Counted from the stretch's first letter, positions 34,538-46,125 are shown. The stretch is DNA of 64,000 nt from Benincasa hispida (GCF_009727055.1 NC_052349.1:37117589-37181588), one strand, 5' to 3'. Program-made: numbers and translations. The notes: generated from the letters alone by a model not told the origin.

Positions 34538-34919
34538 GCCAATGTGCACATCGACCATTTTATTTATCCCGCTAGTCATGCTTAGGTACTTGACCATATT
34601 TCCCACCGGTCGTCACCGACTATTATTTCCCGTCGACCGAAGCCGACCATTATTTCCTACCGATCGAAGCTAACCAATTTTTCCCGCCAAGCACCTTTTG
34701 TTAAGCATGCTAACCACATCCCGGGCATAATCTCAGTTTTCACAATCACACACAAACAATATCATGGCAATCATCCTATCACTAAAAGCATGTATTTTGT
34801 GTCTACAGATGCATATATTCCAATATCAGAGTATAAAGCTAAGGAAATACTCATAATATGCATTTACTTTCAACACTGTATAAACACACAATATTCTTTA
34901 TTTATCAAAGCAACATAAT

Positions 34920-35330
34920 ACTCACGATATATCGAAACTATAACGCTATAACACTCACACTATGTGTTAATTATCAAAGATATAACACTCACACTATGTG
35001 TTAATTATCAAAGCTATAACACTCACGACATATGTTAACTATCGAAACTATAACACTCACACTATGTGTTAATTATCAAAGCTATAACACTCACACTATG
35101 TGTTAATTATCAAAGCTATAACACTCACGACATATGTTAACTATCAAAACTATAACACACACAACATATGTTAACTATCAAAACTATAACACTCACACTA
35201 TGTGTTAATTATCAACGCTATAACACTCACAACATATGTTAACTATCAAAACTATAACAATCACAACATATGTTAATTATAAAGCTATAACACTCACAAC
35301 ATATGTTTAACTATCAAAACTTTAAGACTC
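34920..35330. repeat. 34-bp minisatellite in the L2 3' LTR
   Basis: About eleven copies of a unit of the form CTATAACACTCACAACATAT followed by GTTAACTATCAAAA. Two variants alternate: ACATATGTTAACTAT and ACTATGTGTTAATTAT. It is absent from unrelated DNA in the window. Confidence 0.9.
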
Positions 35331-36164
35331 ACCTAAATTTCTTAGCAGCCTTTCTAATAGTTCCCTTTTCTACCTCGGGCTCCCTTTTTACCCCTAGAAT
35401 TCAAATCCAATTTACAGCTTAAATTACTCATAGTTCTAGACCTTATTTTAAGATACTTCCTTCCACAAAAATATTCTAAAATATCTCAAGAAGCTTATCA
35501 TAAAATCTTAGCTCATAAATCTTCATGGTTTAGCCGAAATCATCCAAATATTAAGACAAGCCCAGCTTACCCGATAACTCGACCCCTCTATCTTTTTCTC
35601 ATTCTCCAGCTCAATTCCTTAGAGCTTCTTCTCTGGAAGCCTCCCCATGAAAACTATACTCTATTATATTTTAGATGGTTTTGGAATTACATCAAACGCT
35701 CAAGTAGATTGGGAGATCTTCTCGTCTCAAGTTGATGCATTCTCCTCCACCCTCACTGTCCAATGCACTCTACTCTCCCCCTCTTTTTACGAATTTTATG
35801 ATTTGTGATTTGAAAATGAAATCCCAAAGGCTCTATTTATAGGCATCATCACCTCTTATGGTGTTGACACCACCTACTTGGCTGCATGGCCAAATGTTTA
35901 ATCCTCCCTTCATCAACGTAAGCTGACTTCACCTTGGTTCAATGTGTTCTTCCCAAACGCATCCAGCACAATTTCTTAGGGTTCAAGATCTTTCTTTAAC
36001 TCGGACACCTAAATTTTAATTGACGTTTCCCTTACGTCTTCAAGCTTTGTTTGTATTCAATTTAGGGTTTTCAATGCATAATCTATAAGATCGTGGGCCA
36101 AACTCAACACATAAATGCCCGACGTTTGATGCACAGGCGGTTTCGTTCGATCGCGTGGGTATGA

Positions 36165-36540
36165 CGTTCAAGCTACTCTCGCTCTCTCCTACTTTCTCGC
36201 TCATAATCTCGCTCTCTCCACTCTTGCTCTCTCTAGCTTTCTCGCTCAGACTCTCGCTTTCTTTCACTCTCGCTAAGGATCTCGCTCTCTCCAGCCTTCT
36301 CGCTAGCTTGGATCTCGATAGTGTCGCTCTCTCCAGGTTTCTCACTATGGAATCTCGCTCTCTCTAATCTCGCCAGCATCGCTCTTTCCAATCTCGCCAG
36401 CGTCGCTCTTCTCCTCTTTTCTCTCCAACTTCGCTCTCTCCTAGTCTCTCGCTCAGCCAATCTCGCGCTCTCCCATTCTCTCGCTGCCTCCACTCTCGCT
36501 GGTGTCGCTCTCTCCTCATTCTTTCGATCTCGTTAGCTAC
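36165..36540. repeat. CTCGCTCTCTCC pyrimidine-rich tract in the L2 3' LTR
   Basis: Nearly 380 bases of C/T-rich words such as TCTCGCTCTCTCCA and AATCTCGCCAGCGTCGCTC. On the minus strand it gives Ser/Glu/Arg-rich frames (36040-36345, 36233-36493) that are by-products of the repeat, not proteins. Confidence 0.85.
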
Positions 36541-36913
36541 TGTGAATATGGTTTATCTCCGTGTAACTTCCACATGAATTTTTCCAAATAATTTTCTATA
36601 TTTTCCTCAATTCTTCAATCCTTTCTTCACTATTCAGGATTTAAGTCTTCAAGGTTTTCTCTTCTTTTTATCCTTTTAGGGTCCTCTCTACTCATACTCC
36701 AGGATCAAATATGGTTATCGTAACTATAATACCTACCCATTATAGTTTACATTCACTCTTACTAATTGTTGATGCATAGAAGGTGAATATTATTATAGTT
36801 ATTATGACAATTGTAAAATTATTAGAATATTTACATAACATAGGATTTAACTTTCTCCTAATTAACCCTTTAATCACTTACTTAAGTAGGAAAATGGAGA
36901 TCCGGGTTTCACA

Positions 36914-36930
36914 ATTACTTCCCCCATAAG
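36914..36930 (-). promoter_or_regulatory. Polypurine tract of the L2 element
   Basis: The minus strand reads CTTATGGGGGAAGTAAT immediately before the 3' LTR start TGTGAAACCCGG. Confidence 0.75.
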
Positions 36931-37619
36931 AAATTTCATCCTCGAAATTTACTCAAACCAACTCCGGTTTAAGTTTCATAACAACCACTGTTGTAACCTC
37001 CTATACCCTCGTCTATTACCACGCTTCCACTGTGCTACTCTAATATCAACTTTCTCAGTTTTCCTAACAATACCTCACCTAGCCATCTCTAAGCTAGATG
37101 TTGAACCAAATTATTTACAATATAAACATTCCTATCTCAATTACTAAATAAGAATAACTTAATTTCATACTTACCTTCCTCGGTAGGTCTTCAGGTAGTG
37201 TTGTGAGTTCCAGCTCCGGTTGCCTGCTAGGTCATGCCACATCTACCATTCCTCTTAGTCCCACTTCGACTAATTTTTAGGTTTCTCTTTTCACACTTCC
37301 CTCTAGTTTTACTAAACTCAACCCTCATGTTTTTTTTTAAGACCATATACTTTGATACCAAACTAGTATCAACTCACCTTTTACTTTCCCACAAACTTAT
37401 ACTCTAGTACCTAACTTAACTCAAACCTTCCCCAAGTTTACGTATACCTATGTTCTAATACCACTCTGGTATCAACTAACTCTTTAATCTTTCCTTATAC
37501 TGGATACTAAACGGGTATAAACTAATTCCTCAATTGTCCCAAAACTTATGTTCTGATACCAAGTTGGTATCAACTTAAACTTTATACTCAACCTCCTCCC
37601 AGGTTTTACGTATACCTAT

Positions 37620-37631
37620 GCTCTGATACCA
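37620..37631 (-). promoter_or_regulatory. Primer-binding site of the L2 element, initiator tRNA-Met type
   Basis: The minus strand reads TGGTATCAGAGC, three bases (GTG) after the 5' LTR end. It fixes the minus orientation of the element. Confidence 0.85.
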
Positions 37632-38624
37632 CACTGTCACACCCCGCCCTCAGACCACCTTCTCCGCCTGGGAGAGGAATGCGACTGCAACAGTTATCAA
37701 CCCTTGAGCTGACACTTACTGCCTAATGATTCTTGTAGAATAACTCTGATACCATACTATAACTTATACACAGCGGAATGATTAAGTCAAGGAGATAAAC
37801 TATAATAGATTAAGTAGGCCCATCTTTTATTACGATAGTGATATAATGTTTATACAACTTAAGGACTTAACAACAAAGTTTACAACGACAACCGTAACAA
37901 CTCTCCGGAAATGTAATTGGGGCACGTAGCAGACCTTGACCTTAGCAGCACCTTGGAACTCATCATATTTTGCTACCTCGGGGGGGGATTAAGAAAACAT
38001 TTTGAAGAGTGTGAGCTACTAAGCCTAGTGAGCGGTTCTTTTTAAGATGAAACTCATTTTGAAAATCATCATTTTGGGAAACCAATCACATGTTGGCACT
38101 CACACTGAACTTAAGTGCAATCAATGGCATAATCACGCAGCTACTAATTTGAATTCCAACATCAACACATAGCAATCCTATTCTATCATCAAACAATACA
38201 ATCACCTATGGAAACCTTCCTATGACCCCAATTCCTGCCAATGTGCACATCGACCATTTTATTTATCCCGCTAGTCATGCTTAGGTACTTGACCAGTATT
38301 TCCCACCGGTCGTCACCGACTATTATTTCCCGTCGACCGAAGCCGACCATTATTTCCTACCGATCGAAGCTAACCAATTTTCCGCCAAGCACCTTTTGTT
38401 AAGCATGCTAACCACATCCGGGCATAATCTCAGTTTCCACAGTCACACACAAACAATATCATGGCAATCATCCTATCAACAAAAGCATGTATTTTGTATC
38501 TACAGATGCATATATTCCATATCAGAGTATAAAGCAAAGTGAATACTCATAATTATGCATTTACTATCAACACTGTATAAACCCACAATATTCTTTATTT
38601 ATTCAAAGCAACATAACACTCACG

Positions 38625-39015
38625 ATATATCGAAACTATATACTATAACACTCACACTATGTTTGTTAATTACAATGCTATAACATTCATGATATATGTT
38701 AACTATCAAAACTATAACACTCACAACATATGTTAAACTATCAAAATATAACAACTCACAACATATGTTAACTATCAAAACTAATAAACCTCACAAACAT
38801 ATGTTAACTATCAAAACTATAACACTCACACTATGTGTTAATTATCAACGCTATAATCAACGTATAACACTCACAACATATGTTAACTATCAAACTATAA
38901 CACTCACAACATATGTTAACTATCAAAACTATTACCTCACAACATATGTTAATTATAAAGCTTATAACACTCACAACATATGTTTAACTATCAAAAACTA
39001 TAACAACTCACCTTA
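38625..39015. repeat. 34-bp minisatellite in the L2 5' LTR
   Basis: Same unit as at 34920-35330, with a different order of variants and several one- or two-base indels that look like either decay or low-quality consensus. Confidence 0.9.
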
Positions 39016-39854
39016 ATTGCTTAGGAGCCTTTCTAATAGTTCCCTTTTCTACCTCGGGCTCCCTTTTTACCCCTAGAATCCATAATCCAACTTACAGCTT
39101 AGATTACTCATAGTTTTAACCTTATTTTAAGATATTTCCTTCCAATGTCTCAAGAAGCTTATCATAAAAATCTTAGCTCATAACTCTTCATGGTTTAGCC
39201 AGAAATCATCCAATCATTAAAACTGGCCCAGTTACCGATAACTCGACCCCTTTGTCTTTTTCTCATTCTCCCAGCCAATTCCTTAGAACTTCTTCTCCGG
39301 AAGCCTCACACATGAAAACTATACTCTCTTATCTTTTAGATGGTTTTTGGGAATTACATCAAACGCTCAAGGTAGATTGGAATTTCTCCTCGTCTCAAGT
39401 TGATGCATTCTCCTCCACCCTCACTGTCCAATGCACTCTACTCTCCCCCTCTTTTTACGAATTTTATGATTTGTGATTTGAAAATGAAATCCCAAAGGCT
39501 CTATTTATAGGCGTCATAACCTCTTATGGTGTTGACACCACCTACTTGGCTGCATGGCCAAATGTTTAATCCTCCCTTCATCAACGTAAGCTGACTTCAC
39601 CTTGGTTCAATGTGTTCTTCCCAAATGCATCCAGCACAATTTCTTAGTGTTCAAGAATTTCTCTTAATCGGACACCTAAATTTTAATTGATGTTTGCCCT
39701 TACGTCTTCAAGCTTTGTTTGTATTCAATTTAGGGTTTTCAATGCATAATCTATAAGATCGTTGCCAAATTCAACACATAAATGCCCGCCCATTCGATGC
39801 ACAGGTGGTTTCCTTCGATCACGTGGGCGTGACGTTCGAATGAGGCGTTCAGGC

Positions 39855-40160
39855 TGCTCTCGCTCTCTCCGCTCTTACTTTCTCCCACTTTCTTGCTGGT
39901 CTCGCTCTCTCCACTCTTGCTCTCTCCTACTATCTCGCTCCGACTCTCGCTTTCTCCACTCTCGCTCTCTCCAATCTCGTCAGCATCGCTCTTTCCAATC
40001 TCGTCAATGTCGCTCTCTCCTTCTTTCTCTCCACCTTTTTTCTCCAACTTCACTTTCTCCCAGTCTCTCGCTCAGCCAATCTCGCTCTCTCCCATTCTCT
40101 CGCTGCCTCCACTCTCAATGGTGTTGCTTTCTCCACTCTCATTCTTTCCAATCTCATTAG
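39855..40160. repeat. Pyrimidine-rich tract in the L2 5' LTR
   Basis: Equivalent of 36165-36540 but about 70 bases shorter, with its own arrangement of TCTCGCTCTCTCC words. Confidence 0.85.
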
Positions 40161-40542
40161 CTATTGTGAATATGGTTTATCTCCATGCAACTTCCACACG
40201 AATTTTCCCAAATAATTTTCTATATTTTCCTCAGTTCTTCAATCCTTTCTTCACTATTCAGGATTTATGTCTTCAAGGTTTTCTCTTCTTTTTATCCTTT
40301 TAGGGTCCTCTCTACTCGTACTCTAGGATCAAATATGGTTATCATAACTATAATACCTAACCATTATAGTTTACATTCACTCATACTAATTGTTGATCCA
40401 CAGAAGGTGACAATTATTACAGTTATTATGACAATTGTAAAATTATTAGATTATTTACATAACATAGGATTTAACTTTCTCCGAATTAACCCTTTAATCA
40501 CTTACTTAAGTAGGAAAATGGAGATCCGGGTTTCATAGATTA

Positions 40543-42423
40543 TTTTGAAACAAAGCGCTACACTCGTATGTTAGTGCAATTGTTTCATTTTCTCCGATCT
40601 TTCTCTTGTTGGCTAGAATGTCCTTGAGAAATTTCACATAGCTCGACATCTACTCTAATGCTTCTATTAAGGTAATATTAATATGCAACTATCGAAGAAC
40701 GTCCAGGAACCTCTGAAATTTCTTACTATCATCTTTCTTTTTCAGCCTGGACGGGAAAGGTGGAGGATCCCGACATGTTTCCTACTCACTTTGCTGCTTA
40801 GTGCGATCCTGTGCTTGTTGTGTGTTGTTCGTTGGAGGTTTCGTTGATTTAGAATTTAAGTCTTTAGAAGCTTCATCTTTTGTAAATAATCTTGCTTCTG
40901 AATTGGGGTTGCTTTCATTATTTTGTACTTGGTCATCATTAATAGTTAAATCAGTTGGTACTGTTACCGCATTTGATACCTTTGGCACAATGGGGGTCGT
41001 TGTTCTACCACTCCGCAATATCACGACATGACATTATTCTTTACCTTTTTGCCCCAATATTTTTAAACTTCCTTGTGATGTACCAGGCGTTTTCTTCTTT
41101 AATTCTCTCGCAAGCTGATCTATTTGATCTTCTAATTCTTTAAGAGAATTAGCTTACAACTGTCTCATTGCCTCGCTCTTTTCAATGTAATGCTTCAGTG
41201 ACGTTTCCAAAGACGAGGTGCTACAAGAGGTATCATATGCAAACAGTTGGCCACATGGCTGTGTACCCTGAAAATCACTTGGACTGCAGTCCGGGGTAGT
41301 GAAGACCGAAGGGTTGCCTCGATCCTCTTGATAACTAACTTGATAGAAACTATGGCCTTCGTGAATGAGATTTTCATCCAAATCAAAAATTGGGTGATCC
41401 CCCCAATCATGGTTGCGATCGTTGCCCCATGATTCATCATAAATAGCATATACAGGTTGTTGATCCCATGGGCAGACGTCTGCTGGATGTACCTCTCCCC
41501 ATTGAGTGCAATCCATAGCGGTCATATGAGTCACCGCGTTAACTTGTGCTGCTCCTTGGGAGAGAGTTTTCTGCTGATTAGCCACAATCTGGAGGAGCGA
41601 TGTCATTGTGATCATTTGCTCGACCAGTGTGCTCATTGTGTCTGTTGGCACGTCGGCCCTTTCTACTCTTTCTGGTTCAAGACATCTTACCTCAAGCCCA
41701 TTATCAATCCATTCGTCAGCATGTCGCGATATACGATCCAATATGCCCTATGCTTTCGTATATGACATTCATTAATCCTTCTTCTGTAGAGGAGTTGGCA
41801 ACTGCTCACGTTGATGGGTCAAGGCCATTGTAAAAGGTTTCCATCAAGATACTATCAGGAATCCCAATATGCAGACAGTTCTTTACTAACTGCTGGAATC
41901 GCAACCAAGCTGTGCTCAGGGTTTCATAACTGTTTTGTTCGAAATTCAAAACCTCTCTTCACCTTCTTGCGTTGACAGATGGAGGGAAGAATCTATTCAT
42001 GAACCTATCAACCAACTGTCCCCATCCATGAATTTCGCCTGGCTCTAATGCGTGAGCCCACTTCTTTGTTTCATCTCGCAATGTGTATGGGAATAGATAC
42101 AGTTTAAGACTTTCTTGAGTTACACCAGGCAGAGAGAATGCACTACATATGTCTGCGAAGTTTGTTAAATGTGCGTGTGGGTCTTCTCCTGGTAATCATT
42201 CGAATTTTTCCACATTCTGAATCATTTGCAGCATGATAGGTTTCATCTCAAAGCTTGCATTCCTCTCAACTACTGGTTCTGAAATTCCTGGTGAAAAATT
42301 GTGAAGATTTGGCGCTGCATACTCCCTCATAGGGATGTTCTGATCAACGGCAAGAAAAACAGGATCTTACACTGGCAAATCTCCCCTCAGGTTTCTAGCA
42401 GGAGCCATATTCTCTTCAGCCAT
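40543..42423 (-). pseudogene. Gag of gypsy element A
   Basis: The start is set at the ATG at 42423 (MAEENMAPARNLRGDLPV), about 190 bases after the PBS. Downstream the minus strand gives SFEMKPIMLQMIQNVEKF, DPHAHLTNFADICSAF, LFPYTLRDETKKWAHALEPG, GWGQLVDRFMNRFFPP and NGLDPSTREQL, the retrotransposon Gag core in the Athila/Tat style. The later part (41741-41154) includes a long stretch with GNDRNHDWGDHPIFDLDENL, and 41024-40782 starts MILRSGR. Several stops occur. The last codons before 40543 continue on the other side of the L2 insertion into PAKMND. Confidence 0.85.
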
Positions 42424-42616
42424 ACTTCTTCACCAGTTAATTCAACCTTGATGAACTCTGTGCAAAGAATATACTTGATCTCTGGGTCCACTTAGAGTTA
42501 CCAGACCATCCCAGTACTCTTAAGTCGTCAGACTGCTCTCCGTGTTGAACAATCAGTACAAAGAGATCTGTCATGCACATAACATGAAAATATTCGACGT
42601 TAACCGTTGACCAGCT

Positions 42617-42634
42617 CCCCGACAATGGCGCCAT
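42617..42634 (-). promoter_or_regulatory. Primer-binding site of gypsy element A, tRNA-Asp type
   Basis: The minus strand reads TGGCGCCATTGTCGGGGA nine bases after the LTR end. The plant tRNA-Asp complement is TGGCGCCGTTGCCGGGGA, two changes away. Confidence 0.85.
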
Positions 42635-42643
42635 AAACTTGTT

Positions 42644-44397
42644 GATACATATAACGCTTCGGTATGAATGAATGTTATTAAATGCTAGTAATGATGCGAT
42701 ACTACTACTATTTATTCGTTAATTAGGGATTGCTCAGGTAGTATGCCTTGCATTGTCACAAGTTTCCTTATGATAGAACCAAGTGTAATTCCACCACAAG
42801 TTTTTCGGTATGATCCGAGGTCGAACACGGGGAAGTGGTGCCAGTTTTTGCGGTATCTTCATGGTATATGCGACCGGGTTTTTAATTCTTTATAAAAGGT
42901 GTGTACAGTATGTAAATTGCAGAAAAATAAAGGAAAATGGTAAAAAAGCGATAAAACATAAAAATACAATAAACCTAAGCTAGATGTTACAAGATACAGG
43001 CTTTATGTGCAAGATACTAGGATTAAGGCTGGCTGTGAAGATTGTACAAAGATGTGGGATGCGACGACAAGTCTTGTGAACAGATTAGAAAATGAAGGAT
43101 AAGTATTACAAATAACGCAAGATTTTTATTAAATTGAAGGTACAAATACTATTCTGCTCTTCTCTTAGCGTACACCTCTCAGTGATCGGCCACGTTTCCC
43201 ACATGTTTGTGGTGAAACAGAGTCTAACGTAATGACCTCAAGGTTGCTTCTATGTCTAGATCAGAATGACATCTTCGCTTCTGCTCTCACAGGTGAAGAT
43301 GCCGTCAAGCATGCTTTAGCTAAACGTATTTTATAACTTTAATACATATTAAGTTGTTGGTGATTCATATTGCTCATCAAGGGATTAAGAAGACATCATG
43401 ACAAAAGTGACTAATGGGTGAACGAAGATAGATAGAAAATGGTAAACAAAATCTATCGAAACATTTAATATTTCTACTAAGTGTTTGATACATGATGTGT
43501 GAATGAAGAGATAAAGAAAATATGGAATACAATGAAAGAGAGATAGAACAGATACAATCTGGTGCTAATGACTTGACACAGATTCAATAGGGATCTGCTT
43601 GTCGGATAGGATGGTTTCGATGGCAGGAAGAGCTTCTCTCTCAGGCTTGCTCTACCGGTAGCAGGGGTCTCTACATGGAGCTTCGATCGGGTATATGACA
43701 GGTCGGATCTGAGATTTACCTCTCGGCCTTATCTCGTTCTCTTCTCGGATTTCTTCTCTTCAGCACTCAGCTCGACCTTTTCTCTCTAAAATCTTACAAC
43801 ACTTAGCCCAGTATTAGATAGCATATGTTTCTCTGAAATCGCTAGGGTATTTATAGGAGCATATTTTTTACTTCGGCCTTGTGGTCCCCACTTGATTGTT
43901 ATGGTTATTCCGGAGATGGAAGGATTTTATTCCTTTTGTTATGCAATCAGACCATCAATTCTGCACAATCGTTAGTTGTACACGTGTCTCAATCTCCCAC
44001 TCTTGCATTGGTCAGTTGCATCCTTCGATCATAGGTTCGCATGCGGTGTTTGTTTTTATTATTGCATGCGGTTGAAGCATAGCTCTGAACCGATTGTCGC
44101 ATTGCGCCATTGCTTCGGTAATCGCCTCTTCATGGTTGATCTATGGGCACAATGTTATAGAGATGTGTTGATTAGTTTCTCATAAGCCTTGAGCGCAAGC
44201 AATGACTTGGTCTCCTGCAAAACAGAGTAGTGTTTGGCTTGTCCTCCATCTTTTTGGCGTTAGTGGGTGTAATTGCAAACATTTATAATTATTGTCATAC
44301 TAGGTTAATTTTCATACAATTGGCGCATAATTACTAACTTTTGGCCGCAATATCTAGATAAGGTGGCATAAATAACTTGTATTTCTACAAGTTATCA
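42644..44397 (-). repeat. 5' LTR of gypsy element A
   Basis: 1754 bases, closely similar to the 3' LTR at 26860-28663. Minus-strand start TGATAACTTGTAGAAAT with the terminal hairpin at 44372-44395. A block equivalent to about 27477-27525 is deleted near 43258. Confidence 0.9.
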
Positions 44398-44859
44398 GCA
44401 GACTTATTTGTGCTTAAGGTTTGAGACATGACCTCACTACATGGATATGTTGTTTGAGCTATTTGTGTGTTAGGGTTGAAAGAGACTCTGTAAGTTGTTT
44501 ACCACTCACTAAGCTTCTTGTAACTCATTCTTTTCTTTTATGTTTTTCTCCTCAAGTAGCAGAAGAGAGGAGTTCCAAAGTGCTGCTAAGGTCATGGTTT
44601 GCCACTCCATGGCTACACATCCGTACTTAAGTTTTTTATCAAGAGTCTCTATAATTAAGTTTGACTTTGAGGGCTTTGTAAAGTTTATATCTGATGGTAA
44701 TAAATGAGTTATGTCAAGATTTGTTGTTATATTTCCTTGGTTGAGAGATTTATGAGCAAAACAAGTTAGAGCGGACAGTAGGTATCATGAAAGGGTGGTA
44801 TCTTGTATCCTGAAGCCTTTTTTTAGGTTCGAGAGGTGAGCTCGGAAGGGGATGTGACA
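44398..44859 (+). repeat. L2 LTR fragment (right part), plus orientation
   Basis: Continues the fragment at 26604-26859 and ends GGGGATGTGACA, the family's end. It includes CCAAAGTGCTGCTAAGGTCA and GTAGGTATCATGAAAGGGTG, reverse complements of 14.1-14.3 kb. It sits in a K LTR that resumes at 44860. Confidence 0.75.
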
Positions 44860-46125
44860 CCTTTGATCTGTATGGGTGAGAGTGGCTATGTTAGCTAACT
44901 CAACAAGCCTACCATTTTAGGGATTTTTCCAAGTATGGAGTTGGGAACACAAGACAAAGATGTAATTCACTCATTTAGGACCTTAAGGAAAGTAGATAAA
45001 TTGCTTCCTTAATAGCTGATTTTGGATCTTGAATAATGAGGCCTCAACCTCTCATTGGACCGAAAGTTTTCAATTTATAGTTGGATTATAAGCTATTTGT
45101 TTGTTAAAGGAATTGGTGGTACTTAAGGAGTTAGATGTAACTACATGTGTAAAACAATAATTTTACTCAGTTGTAGTTATCAATGACTTGTGAACGGTCG
45201 ACTCACTGTTGATTGGTTATTTATGTGGACACAGAAATATATCTACAATGTGAATAGTGCAAATATCGATCTTTAGTGGAGTGTTCGGTAATTAATTAAT
45301 ATTGATTAATTTAATAAAGAGTTTAATTAATTAATCTCATATCATTGCAGCTTCTAATCTGTAGGTCCATAAGGTCCCTTGTTAGCTCGCTAAAGGATGG
45401 TAATGAGGAATGATTTGAATTGCTCAAATCAATTGAGAGAATTTTATATTATTTGAGATTAATATGTAATGGTTAAATATAGATGTGGTCGATAATCTAA
45501 ATTATGTAAGAGAGAAATATTTGAATGATATTCAAATATTAAATTCATATGAATTAGATTCATGATGAATTAATTATAATGTTAGAGAGGTGGATACAAA
45601 TAACTATGTGATGTTTATATGTTAATTAATTAACTATATATTAAATAAGATTTAATATATGGTTATTTAATTAATATGTCAATAAATTGAATAAGAGTTA
45701 TTTAATTAATTAATATTAAAGGTGGAAAAGTAAATACTTGGAGAAGGGGTTGACCCTTCTCCATATAAATATATCCTTATAGCCCATTTAGGACAAGGAT
45801 TTTTTCATCGTGCAAAAGAAAGGTCCTAGCCTCCACCAAATTCCTCTCTACTCTCTCAACAAATTCTCTCTACCTCTTCCTCTTCTATGTGTTAGAGACC
45901 ACACTTCTAACCCTTGGAATCCTAGAGAATAACAAGGTTACTTATGGTGGTGTCCTTAATTGTCAGGGAGGTGATCATGAGATACGTAAGAGGAATTTAG
46001 CCGAAGAACAGTATTTAACAAAGGTGAGGTCCTTCTATTCATTTTCTTCTTCCATATCATGTTGAATATGATGTTTATCCTCTATTCTTCTTGTTTGGAC
46101 TACTTTGTTAAATGCAAGGTAATCT
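44860..46125 (+). repeat. K-family copia LTR fragment with promoter
   Basis: Plus-oriented K LTR from the GATCTGTATGGGTGAGAG block to GTTAAATGCAAGGT. It includes the GGAGCTTC-TAATCTGTAGGTCCATAAGG block and a probable promoter at 45740-45771. Left and right ends are lost to L2 fragments. Confidence 0.7.
45764..45771 (+). promoter_or_regulatory. TATA box of a K-family LTR
   Basis: TATAAATA lies one base after a 9-bp inverted repeat (GGAGAAGGG ... CCCTTCTCC, 45740-45762). The CT-rich leader that follows, from 45810, fits a transcribed R/U5 region. Confidence 0.5.

Larger units (their letters stand above)
33853..36913 (-). repeat. 3' LTR of the L2 element (contains a sequence gap)
   Basis: Plus-strand ends TGTCACACATCGCCCCC and GATCCGGGTTTCACA. 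It matches the other LTR closely outside the gap at 34078-34537 and contains the same 34-bp minisatellite and pyrimidine-rich tract. Confidence 0.9.
36914..37634 (-). other. Non-coding interior of the L2 element with repeated PBS-like motifs
   Basis: 721 bases with no credible frame. On the minus strand the word TGGTATCA(G/A)A recurs at 37620-37631 (true PBS), 37550-37561, and in changed form at 37452-37463 and 37350-37360, each followed by a CATAGGTATACGT- or CATAAG-like stretch. A packaging or dimerisation role is possible but not shown. Confidence 0.75.
33853..40537 (-). mobile_element. Complete non-coding LTR retrotransposon L2, TSD GATTA
   Basis: Two long LTRs (33853-36913 and 37635-40537) enclose only 721 bases. 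GATTA flanks both sides (33848-33852 and 40538-40542), and the gypsy polyprotein resumes across the site, so the insertion is complete. On the minus strand an iMet-type PBS lies three bases after the 5' LTR and a GGGGGAAG polypurine tract precedes the 3' LTR. The interior has no Gag or Pol, so the element must borrow proteins from another. The very long LTR with a very short interior is unlike TRIMs, which are short, and unlike classic LARDs, which have long interiors. Confidence 0.9.
37635..40537 (-). repeat. 5' LTR of the L2 element
   Basis: 2903 bases, plus-strand ends TGTCACACCCCGCCCT and CCGGGTTTCATA. It contains a 9-G run at about 37980, the minisatellite and the pyrimidine tract. The frames at 39252-40303 (plus) are LTR and simple repeat, not genes. 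Confidence 0.9.
26860..44397 (-). mobile_element. Ty3/gypsy element A (Athila/Tat-like), minus strand, with nested L2 element
   Basis: Both LTRs are present (42644-44397 at the 5' side, 26860-28663 at the 3' side), with a tRNA-Asp-type PBS and a G-rich PPT at the correct places. Between them, in the minus direction, run gag, protease, RT, RNase H and integrase, the gypsy order, then 1.6 kb of non-coding DNA. Without the 6.7 kb L2 insertion the element is about 10.8 kb. The Gag and protease wording (NLx[22 protein letters not shown]) fits the Athila/Tat side of plant gypsy elements. The bases outside (GATGC, GCAGA) do not form a TSD. Stops and frameshifts make it defective. Confidence 0.9.

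Noticed and set aside
34028..34606. Frames of 164-192 residues across the N gap
   Set aside because: Nearly all residues are unknown; the frames exist only because N cannot give a stop.
34920..35330. Regular 34-bp repeats that resemble a CRISPR array
   Set aside because: Units are head to tail without unique spacers, lie inside a plant LTR, and recur in the sister LTR. It is a minisatellite.
36040..36493. Minus-strand frames rich in Ser, Glu and Arg (also 39751-40053)
   Set aside because: They are the translation of a CTCGCTCTCTCC simple repeat. Several frames stay open for the same reason, and there is no start context or domain.
26855..44402. A 5-bp TSD for gypsy element A
   Set aside because: The flanking bases GATGC and GCAGA do not match, even though the L2 LTR around the element does continue across it.
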